From assembly GCA_947456005.1 (NCBI GenBank), contig CANGRP010000097.1:1-8914 (forward strand): a stretch of DNA of 8,914 bases, in the 5' to 3' direction. Under the pieces are notes generated by a model. That model had not been told where the DNA came from. It saw only the letters and a program-made list of their open reading frames with translations, and searched no databases. The translations under genes and the position numbers were made by a program. The stretch is from Caulobacteraceae bacterium. Lineage in GTDB: Bacteria; Pseudomonadota; Alphaproteobacteria; Caulobacterales; Caulobacteraceae. Of the stretch, positions 1 to 5,563 are shown one piece after another. The first letter of the stretch is position 1, and the number at the start of each line of letters is the position of its first letter.

Positions 1-519
1 GACTTTGGGGGGGTCGACATCCTGGTGAACAACGCCGGAATCGCCAGCCGCGGCCGGTCGGTGGCCGACACAGACCCGGCCGAGATGGAACGGGTCGTCC
101 GCGTCCACGCCTTCGGTCCGCACTATCTCTGCAAGCTGCTGATTCCGCAGATGCGGACCCGCGGCCGGGGCGACATCATCATGATCTCCTCGGTGGCCAC
201 GATGGGCATGGCGGCCCGCGGCGGGCCCTACAACATGGGCAAGGCGGCCATGGAGGCCCTGGCCCTGACCATCGCCAAGGAGGAACGGGCCCATGGCATC
301 CGCTGCAACATCGTCGCCCCGTCCCTGACGGTCACCGAGATGGGCAAGCGCCTGACCAAGGCCACCACCGGCCTCGCCGATATCCATGAGCTGGACGCCC
401 GCTCGCCCTTCGGCCGGGTCTCGACTCCTGAGGACGTGGCCGCCGCGGTGACCTGGCTGGTCTCGTCCGCCAATCCCTACGCCAACGGGCAGAAGGTCAA
501 TATCAACGGCGGGGGGTGA
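1..519 (+). CDS. SDR-family oxidoreductase, 3' fragment (5' end outside window)
   Basis: This is the last 172 residues of a classical short-chain dehydrogenase/reductase, an NAD(P)(H)-dependent cytosolic oxidoreductase. The frame is open from base 1, so the gene begins upstream, and the GTG at 25 is an internal valine codon rather than a start. In fragment numbering, NNAG lies at residues 10-13, the catalytic Ser is S64 in MISSV, and the YxxxK pair is Y77/K81, with the family's usual 13-residue Ser-Tyr spacing. The tail NPYANGQKVNINGGG is the usual SDR C-terminus. The glycine-rich TGxxxGxG cofactor motif must be in the missing 70-80 residues. The position that normally holds the tetrad Asn carries His (H36 in RVHAFG). 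I recall the same change in the (3R)-hydroxyacyl-CoA dehydrogenase domain of peroxisomal MFE-2, so it need not mean inactivity. The substrate cannot be read from the sequence. The gene converges on the TetR gene and overlaps its end by 17 bp. Confidence 0.93.
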   Translation, partial: DFGGVDILVNNAGIASRGRSVADTDPAEMERVVRVHAFGPHYLCKLLIPQMRTRGRGDIIMISSVATMGMAARGGPYNMGKAAMEALALTIAKEERAHGIRCNIVAPSLTVTEMGKRLTKATTGLADIHELDARSPFGRVSTPEDVAAAVTWLVSSANPYANGQKVNINGGG

Positions 520-1153
520 CGCCTTCAGGCTGAAAGAGACCATCCGCCAGCATGTCGAGGTACCGGGTGATGTGGGTTTCGCGATCTGCCCAGGGAAACT
601 CCCGGCGGGCGAGCCACAGCGAGACCAGGCCGTGCAGTCCCGCCCAGAGCGTCTGGGCCAGCAGCCGCGCCTCGCCGGGCCGGGTCAAGCCCCTGGAGAC
701 CAGGCGCGCCAGGCGCTCCTCGAAGCACTGGAAGGTCTTCAGTCCCGCCGCCAGGATGCGTGGATCCAGGGTCTCAAAGCGGGATCTGCGCTTTTCCAGC
801 ATGAAGGCCATGCGATAGGCGTCCGGCTGTTCCAGTCCAAAGTCGATATAGATCCGGCAGAACCGCAGGAAGGCGGCGCGACCCGTCATGGCGTCTGCGG
901 AAAGGGCGCTCATGCGCTGTTCGAGTTCGCTGAAGGCCCGCTCGGACAGCTCCGTCAACAGGTCGTCCCGGTTGCGGAAATGGGCGTAGAGCGCAGGCTG
1001 CGAGATCCCGACCGCCCCGGCGATATCCCGCGTCGAGACGGCCATCACTCCGGACTGCGAGAACAGACGCAGGGCGGCGTTGAGGATCTCCTCGCGGCGT
1101 TCAGGTCCGCGCCCTCTCGGCTTCCGGGTCGACCGACCTTCCACGGGATTCAT
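503..1153 (-). CDS. TetR-family transcriptional repressor, probable regulator of the divergent RND efflux operon
   Basis: This is a 216-residue one-component regulator of typical TetR length. A basic N-terminal tail (residues 7-20) precedes the helix-turn-helix domain at about 21-66: EEILNAALRLFSQSG, then STRDIAGAVGI, then the recognition helix SQPALYAHF. R42, Q52, P53, Y56 and H58 align, with a constant offset of 14, to Arg28, Gln38, Pro39, Tyr42 and His44 of classical TetR(B), which contact tetO. The rest (about 75-210) is an all-helical ligand and dimerisation domain; the stretch LWAGLHGLVSLWLARREFPW resembles the C-terminal domain of TetR_C_33/WHG-type regulators. The ligand is unknown. 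The ATG at 1153 is supported by a Shine-Dalgarno-like aggtgaggtg (complement of 1165-1174), about 11 nt upstream. The gene is divergent from the efflux operon, with a 99-bp gap holding a palindrome, the usual arrangement for a local repressor. Tetracycline itself as ligand is not implied: the pump is RND, not TetA-type. Confidence 0.93.
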   Translation of the reverse strand: MNPVEGRSTRKPRGRGPERREEILNAALRLFSQSGVMAVSTRDIAGAVGISQPALYAHFRNRDDLLTELSERAFSELEQRMSALSADAMTGRAAFLRFCRIYIDFGLEQPDAYRMAFMLEKRRSRFETLDPRILAAGLKTFQCFEERLARLVSRGLTRPGEARLLAQTLWAGLHGLVSLWLARREFPWADRETHITRYLDMLADGLFQPEGVTPRR

Positions 1154-1189
1154 GACGTCGAATTCACCTCACCTAAAGCCGGGTCCAGC

Positions 1190-1220
1190 TTGACAAGGAA
1201 GCTTTCCTTATCAGTGATAA
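1190..1220 (+). promoter_or_regulatory. Probable promoter of the RND efflux operon
   Basis: A perfect -35 hexamer TTGACA (1190-1195) stands out in an otherwise GC-rich region upstream of the adaptor gene. A consensus -10 is not obvious. The A/T-rich operator palindrome occupies the place where a -10 would fall (about 1208-1220) and may supply it, as alphaproteobacterial -10 elements often match the enterobacterial consensus poorly. The overlap of promoter and operator suggests repression by occlusion. The -35 is clear, the -10 is weak, and the start site is unknown. Confidence 0.5.
1195..1209. repeat. Second perfect 6-3-6 inverted repeat overlapping the operator
   Basis: AAGGAA - GCT - TTCCTT forms a perfect inverted repeat. 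It starts on the last base of the TTGACA hexamer and shares three bases (1207-1209) with the tetO-like palindrome. The two dyad centres (1202 and 1214) are 12 bp apart, little more than one helical turn. It could be a second, weaker regulator site, part of one extended operator, or an alternative hairpin. It could also be chance in a short A/T-richer stretch. Confidence 0.5.
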
Positions 1221-1221
1221 G
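1207..1221. promoter_or_regulatory. Perfect 15-bp palindrome, probable TetR-family operator with tetO-like core
   Basis: CTTATCAGTGATAAG is a perfect 7-1-7 inverted repeat. Outside it the arms pair again at three positions on each side (1202-1204 with 1224-1226), after two unpaired positions, giving an imperfect 25-bp dyad over 1202-1226. The central TATCAGTGATA is the same as the core of the classical tetO2 operator as I remember it. It lies between the divergent TetR gene (54 bp from its start) and the adaptor gene (32 bp from its start), just downstream of a TTGACA -35 element. A bound repressor would cover the -10/+1 region of the efflux promoter. The palindrome is seen directly; the operator role is inferred from position and from the matching recognition helix of the neighbouring regulator. 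Confidence 0.8.
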
Positions 1222-1252
1222 CGAAGATTGATAGCTTTACTGGTGTATCGCC

Positions 1253-2332
1253 ATGGCCCCGCCCCTCCGACGTCTGCGGTCTCCCACCGCCCTTTCGGCG
1301 TTGCTGGCCTCCGGTCTTCTGGTCCTCGGGGCCTGCAGCCCTGCCGGTGATCCGGCCCCTCCCCCGCCCCCGGCGGTCGAGACCGCCCTCGTTGAGCCGG
1401 ACGGGTCGGGCGGCGGCCTGACCGTCAGCGGCGCCCTTGAGCGGCAACGGGAGATGAACCTGTCCTTCCGAGTCGGAGGGGTCATGACGGCCCTCACCGT
1501 CGACGCCGGAGACCCGGTGTCCTCCGGTCAAGTGCTCGCCCGTATCGATCCAGCGGCGGTGAACGCCCGGGTCACCCAGGCGTCGGCGGACCTGGAGCGG
1601 GCCCGTCGCGATCTGCGCCGCGACGAGACCCTCTTCAACCAGGGCTACATCAGCACGCAGCGGCTTGAGGATCGCCGGACGGCCGTGACGGCCGCCCAGG
1701 CGGCCTACGACGCCGCCGCCTTCGACGGCAGATGGTCGCGTCTGATCGCACCCGCCGGCGGCGTGGTTCTCGAACGGCTGGCCCAGGCCGGCGAGGTGGT
1801 CCAGCCGGGTCAGACCGTCCTGCGGATCGCCGATCTCTCCAGCCCCCTCGTTCTGCGCGTTCCGGTCGCCGATCGCGACATCTCGCGGGTCGCCATCGGG
1901 CAGGAGGTGAGGGCGGTGATCGACTCCCTGCCCGGCGAAGCGCTCGCTGGACGGGTGGTGAGGGTCGGCCAGGGCGCGGACCCCCGCACCGGCGCCGTGG
2001 CGGTGGAGATCGAGGTGCCGGGCCGGCCGGATCTGCGCAGCGGTCTGACCGCCAAGGCGGTCTTCCCAGCCTCTGGCGGGGTTCAGGACGTCGTCCGGGC
2101 GCCCGCCGAAGCCGTGATCGAGGCCAGCGGCCAGAGCGCCTATGTCTTCCGCCTCAAGGGCGACCGGGTGACCCGCACCCAGGTCGTCTTCCTCGGCTTC
2201 GACGGCGACCATGCGCGCCTGCGCGGTCTTGCTCCCGGCGACCGGGTGGTCACCGCCGGCGGCGGCTTCCTCAGCGACGGCGAGCGCGTGCGGATCGCTG
2301 ACGCCAGCGCCCTGTCGGGCGCTCTCAAATGA
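1253..2332 (+). CDS. RND efflux periplasmic adaptor (membrane fusion protein), predicted lipoprotein
   Basis: This 359-residue HlyD/AcrA-type adaptor would link the inner-membrane RND pump to an outer-membrane channel. Residues 1-27 are a lipoprotein signal: a basic MAPPLRRLR, a hydrophobic core, and lipobox LGAC with C28 as the probable lipidated cysteine. A short proline run (36-40) follows as a flexible linker. The two lipoyl/barrel-sandwich halves are at about 72-100 (VGGVMTALTVDAGDPVSSGQVLARID) and 160-194 (LIAPAGGVVLERLAQAGEVVQPGQTVL). Between them, about 101-157, lies a short alpha-hairpin with the RRDETLFNQGYISTQRLEDR loop region that meets the channel in this family. A beta-barrel (about 196-270) and membrane-proximal domain follow. 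ATG 1253 is the only reasonable start: the frame has a stop at 1232 and no alternative start between. No Shine-Dalgarno sequence is visible before it, which is odd for a highly made component. Its stop overlaps the permease start by 4 bp, so translation is probably coupled. Confidence 0.95.
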   Translation: MAPPLRRLRSPTALSALLASGLLVLGACSPAGDPAPPPPPAVETALVEPDGSGGGLTVSGALERQREMNLSFRVGGVMTALTVDAGDPVSSGQVLARIDPAAVNARVTQASADLERARRDLRRDETLFNQGYISTQRLEDRRTAVTAAQAAYDAAAFDGRWSRLIAPAGGVVLERLAQAGEVVQPGQTVLRIADLSSPLVLRVPVADRDISRVAIGQEVRAVIDSLPGEALAGRVVRVGQGADPRTGAVAVEIEVPGRPDLRSGLTAKAVFPASGGVQDVVRAPAEAVIEASGQSAYVFRLKGDRVTRTQVVFLGFDGDHARLRGLAPGDRVVTAGGGFLSDGERVRIADASALSGALK

Positions 2333-5300
2333 ACCTGGATATCGCCGGCTTCGCGGTTCGCCGCTGGCAGTTCACCCTCGTCGCCTTCGCCCTGCTGGCG
2401 GCCCTGGGGGTCAACGCCTTCCTCTCGACACCGCGGTCGGAAGACCCGCACTTCCCCCTGCCGATCGTCATCGTCCAGGCGGTCCTGCCCGGCGCCGAGC
2501 CGGCCGAGGTGGAGCAGTTGATCGTCGATCCTATTGAAGAGGCCATCGATGGCCTCGATTCGGTCGACCAGTTGCGCTCCACCAGCCAGGATGGCGTCGG
2601 AGTCGTGGACGTGGAGTTCACCTACGACGTCGATCCCGAACGGAAGTACGACGAGGTGGTGCGCGAGGTGAACGCCCTGCGCCCGACCCTGCCGGACGGG
2701 ATCGTCCGCCTGGAGGTCCGCCGAGCGCGGACCACTGAGGTGGCCATTGTCCAGGTGGCCCTGGTCAGCGACACCCTGCCCATGCGTCGGCTTGAAAAGG
2801 CTGCGGAGCGCCTTCGCGAGGACCTCGCCCGGACGCCCGGCGTCCGACAGGCCCGCTACTGGGGTGCGCCAGCCTCGGAGGTGCGGGTCTCCCTTGACCT
2901 GGCCAGGCTTGCGGCGCTCCAGCTCCCCGCCACCGCGGTCACCGACGCCCTCAGGGCGCGAGGCGCCGAAGCCCCGGTGGGCGCCCTGCAGGCGGGCGAT
3001 CGCCGGTTCAACGTCAAGACGGGCGGCGCCTTCGAGACGCTAGAGTCTGTGGCGGACACACCAGTGCGCAGCCTTGAGGGGCGCGTCGTCCGGGTGCGCG
3101 ACGTCGCCGAGGTGGCCTGGGCCCAGGACGAGCCCGGCCATCTGGCCCGGTTCAACGGCAAGCGGGCGGTGTTCGTCACCGTCACCCAGAAGGATGGCGA
3201 GGATGTCGGCCGGATCACAGCCCAGGTCCGGCAGGCGCTGGACGCGCACGAGAAGACCCTGCCGGCGGGCGTGAAGCTGGAGCGGGCCTTCTTCCAGTCA
3301 GAGAATGTCGACCACCGTCTGGGGAAACTGTTCCGCGACTTCGGTATCGCCGTCGGTCTCGTCCTTCTCACCCTCCTGCCGCTGGGTATCCGGGCGGGTT
3401 TTGTGGTGATGATGTCCATCCCCTTGTCCCTGTTGATCGGACTCGCCCTGGTCCAGGCTTTCGGTTTCACCCTCAACCAGTTGTCCATCGCCGGCTTCGT
3501 CCTGGCCCTCGGCCTCCTGGTCGACGACAGCATCGTGGTGGTCGAGAATATCGCGCGCCGCATGCGCGAAGGTGAGGACCGGATCACTGCGGCGATCAAC
3601 GGAACCCGGCAGATCGGCCTGGCGGTGGTGGGCTGCACCGCCGCCCTGATGCTGGCCTTCCTGCCGCTGATGGCCCTGCCGGGCGGCTCGGGCGCCTATA
3701 TCCGGTCCCTGCCCGTCACGGTTCTTGCGACCGTCGGGGCCTCCCTGGTCGTCGCCCTGACCATCATTCCCTTCCTGGCCAGCCGCATTCTGTCGCGCCA
3801 CGAGGACCCGGAGGGCAACGCCCTGCTGCGCACGATCAGCGGCGGCATCCAGAGGTTTTATGCGCCCGTCCTTCACGCCGGACTCGCCCGGCCGCTCCTG
3901 ACAACGGCGCTCATCCTGGGGTTGTGCCTGACCGCCGTCCCCATTGTCCGGGCGATCGGAACCAGTCTCTTCCCGCCAGCCGAAACGCCTCAGTTCCTGG
4001 TCCGGATCGAGCTCCCTGACGGGACCGCCCTGACGCGGACCGAACAGGCCCTGCGCTATGTCGACGGCGTCCTCGCCCGCGAACCCGAAGTCGCCTGGCG
4101 AGCGGCCAATCTCGGCCGAGGAAATCCGCAGATCTTCTACAACCAGCAGCAGCGGGAGAGCAGCACGGCCTATGCGGAGGTCTTCGTCGGCCTCAAGGCC
4201 TGGAAGCCCGGCAAGAGCGAGGACGTCGTCGCCCGCCTGCGCAAGGGTTTCGCCGAGTACCCCGGAGCCCGGATCACCCTGGTCCTGTTCGAGAACGGCC
4301 CCCCCGTCGAGGCGCCCATCGAGGTCCGCCTGACCGGCGAGCGGCTGGAGGTGCTGAAGGCGGGCGCAGACCGGATCGAGCAGATCCTCAAGGCCACCCC
4401 CGGGGCGCGTGACATCAGCAATCCCCTGCGGGTGGAGCGCACCGACCTCGACCTGGGCCTGGACGAGGCCAAGGCCGCGACCCTCGGCGTCGCCCCGGGG
4501 GCGGCCCGGCGTACCGTCCGGCTGGCTCTGAGCGGCGAGGAAGCCGCCCGTTTCCGGGACGCCAATGGCGACGACTACTCGGTCAAGGTGCGCCTGCCCA
4601 TGGAACAGACCGGCGTCGGAGACCGGAATGAACTCGACGCCCTGGGCTCTGTCTATGTGCCCACCGCCAACGGCGGGGCGACGCCCCTTTCGACCCTCTC
4701 CGCGCCGACGCCCGTGACCGGGCCGGCCCGGATCGACCGCTTCGAACGGGAGAGAACGGTGACTATCTCGGCCTTCCTCGAACCGGGCGCCCTGGCTTCG
4801 ACGGTCACGACCGAGGTCGAGCGCCGGCTGGCGGATCTCGCCCTGCCCCCGGGCTACAAGTTGAGCTACGGCGGCCAGGCGGAGGCCCAGTCGGAGAGCT
4901 TCTCGGGCCTGGGCGCGGCCATCACCATCGCCATCTTCGGCATCCTGGCCGTGCTGGTCCTGGAGTTCGGCCGGTTCAAGAGCGCCCTGGTCGTCGCCGG
5001 CATCATCCCGCTGGGCCTGTTCGGCGCGGTCTCGGCCCTGGCCCTGACCGGTAACTCCCTGTCCTTCACAGCCATCATCGGGATTATCGCCCTGATCGGG
5101 ATCGAGATCAAAAATTCGATCCTGCTGGTCGACTTCACCGAGCAGCTGAGGCGCGAGGGCGTCCCCCTGCGCGAGGCCATCGAGCGGGCCGGAGAGGTGC
5201 GTTTCCTGCCGGTGCTGCTGACGAGCGTCACCGCCATCGGCGGGCTCATCCCCCTGGCGCTGGAGCGGTCGGGCCTCTACTCGCCCCTGGCCATCGCCAT

Positions 5301-5397
5301 CATCGGCGGCCTCATTTCCTCGACCCTGCTCAGCCGCATCGCCACCCCGGTGCTCTATTGGCTGGCGACGCGCGGCGAGGAGAAGGTCACGGCCTGA
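2329..5397 (+). CDS. RND-family efflux transporter permease (AcrB/HAE1-like)
   Basis: This is a 1022-residue proton-driven inner-membrane pump of typical family length (AcrB has 1049). The architecture is complete: TM1 (about 13-33), a first periplasmic porter/docking loop (about 34-335), TM2-6 (about 338-495), a cytoplasmic link, TM7 (about 522-540), a second periplasmic loop, and TM8-12 (from about 865). The proton-relay residues are present: D399-D400 in TM4 (GLLVDDSIVVVEN), K928 in TM10 (GIEIKNSILLVDF) and T965 in TM11 (LLTSVTAIGG), equivalent to AcrB Asp407/Asp408, Lys940 and Thr978. There is no CzcA-type heavy-metal signature, so export of organic compounds or drugs is more likely than metal efflux; the substrate cannot be given. 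It starts at ATG 2329 inside the adaptor's last codons (ATGA overlap). No outer-membrane factor follows, so it probably uses a TolC-like channel encoded elsewhere. Expression is likely controlled by the divergent TetR regulator. Confidence 0.96.
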   Translation: MNLDIAGFAVRRWQFTLVAFALLAALGVNAFLSTPRSEDPHFPLPIVIVQAVLPGAEPAEVEQLIVDPIEEAIDGLDSVDQLRSTSQDGVGVVDVEFTYDVDPERKYDEVVREVNALRPTLPDGIVRLEVRRARTTEVAIVQVALVSDTLPMRRLEKAAERLREDLARTPGVRQARYWGAPASEVRVSLDLARLAALQLPATAVTDALRARGAEAPVGALQAGDRRFNVKTGGAFETLESVADTPVRSLEGRVVRVRDVAEVAWAQDEPGHLARFNGKRAVFVTVTQKDGEDVGRITAQVRQALDAHEKTLPAGVKLERAFFQSENVDHRLGKLFRDFGIAVGLVLLTLLPLGIRAGFVVMMSIPLSLLIGLALVQAFGFTLNQLSIAGFVLALGLLVDDSIVVVENIARRMREGEDRITAAINGTRQIGLAVVGCTAALMLAFLPLMALPGGSGAYIRSLPVTVLATVGASLVVALTIIPFLASRILSRHEDPEGNALLRTISGGIQRFYAPVLHAGLARPLLTTALILGLCLTAVPIVRAIGTSLFPPAETPQFLVRIELPDGTALTRTEQALRYVDGVLAREPEVAWRAANLGRGNPQIFYNQQQRESSTAYAEVFVGLKAWKPGKSEDVVARLRKGFAEYPGARITLVLFENGPPVEAPIEVRLTGERLEVLKAGADRIEQILKATPGARDISNPLRVERTDLDLGLDEAKAATLGVAPGAARRTVRLALSGEEAARFRDANGDDYSVKVRLPMEQTGVGDRNELDALGSVYVPTANGGATPLSTLSAPTPVTGPARIDRFERERTVTISAFLEPGALASTVTTEVERRLADLALPPGYKLSYGGQAEAQSESFSGLGAAITIAIFGILAVLVLEFGRFKSALVVAGIIPLGLFGAVSALALTGNSLSFTAIIGIIALIGIEIKNSILLVDFTEQLRREGVPLREAIERAGEVRFLPVLLTSVTAIGGLIPLALERSGLYSPLAIAIIGGLISSTLLSRIATPVLYWLATRGEEKVTA

Positions 5398-5403
5398 CTC
5401 CCC

Positions 5404-5452
5404 TGACCCCCTCCGACGCGCCATGCGCGCCGCCTCCCTCTGGGGGGAGGAA
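5404..5452 (-). repeat. Palindromic intergenic repeat unit A (minus orientation)
   Basis: Read on the plus strand this is TGACCCCCTCCGA, then a 5-3-5 hairpin CGCGC-CAT-GCGCG (5417-5429), then CCGCCTCCCTCTGGGGGGAGGAA. Its reverse complement matches the unit at 8837-8886 closely in both arms: TTCCTCCCCCCAG at one end and CGGAGGGGGTCA at the other, with a different central hairpin. It begins 7 bp after the RND permease stop. Confidence 0.8.
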
Positions 5453-5465
5453 TGACTGAGCCATG

Positions 5466-5511
5466 GCTCCCCCAAGGGGGAGCTGTCAGCGTAGCTGACT
5501 GAGGGGGTCAA
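5466..5511 (+). repeat. Palindromic intergenic repeat unit B (plus orientation)
   Basis: The unit starts with a perfect 8-bp stem, GCTCCCCC-AA-GGGGGAGC (5466-5483). A central 6-3-6 hairpin GTCAGC-GTA-GCTGAC (5485-5499) follows, and then the shared arm TGAGGGGGTCAA. It has the same layout as the other units but a different central stem sequence. It lies between the convergent permease and hemN genes and could fold in either transcript. No U-tract follows the stems, so it is not a standard intrinsic terminator, although it may still slow or protect 3' ends. Confidence 0.8.
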
Positions 5512-5523
5512 CGGCCCCTCAGC

Positions 5524-5543
5524 TGACCCCCTCCGCAGCGCGG
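5524..5543 (-). repeat. Partial palindromic repeat unit X (minus orientation)
   Basis: The arm TGACCCCCTC is followed by a 4-3-4 hairpin CCGC-AGC-GCGG (5533-5543). Its GACCCCC arm faces the GGGGGTCA arm of unit B across 13 bp, giving an 8-bp inverted repeat (5503-5510 with 5524-5531). The CTCCCCC hairpin expected at its other end is degenerate: only CGCCTCCAGG at about 5549-5558 recalls it. The unit ends about 20 bp from the hemN stop codon. Confidence 0.6.
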
Positions 5544-5563
5544 TGTTCGCCTCCAGGACCGCG

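Noticed and set aside
1211..2212. A 333-codon minus-strand open frame opposite the adaptor
   Set aside because: It is a GC-driven shadow of the adaptor gene, has no domain, and its end crosses the operator.
503..2332. A tetracycline-resistance tetR/tetA cassette
   Set aside because: Despite the tetO-like core, the pump is an RND adaptor/permease pair, not a 12-TM MFS TetA, and the regulator's ligand domain does not look like that of classical TetR.
5466..5483. Intrinsic terminator between permease and hemN
   Set aside because: The 8-bp GC stem is perfect, but no run of T follows it on either strand, so it does not fit a standard rho-independent terminator; it is kept as part of a repeat unit.
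3298..5511. A 737-codon open frame on the minus strand opposite the RND permease
   Set aside because: It mirrors a confidently identified permease. The protein is an Asp/Gly/Gln-rich low-complexity product typical of antisense frames in GC-rich DNA, with no domain.
5398..5563. CRISPR array
   Set aside because: The repeats are inverted and unequal in spacing and sequence, without regular spacers, and no cas gene is present.
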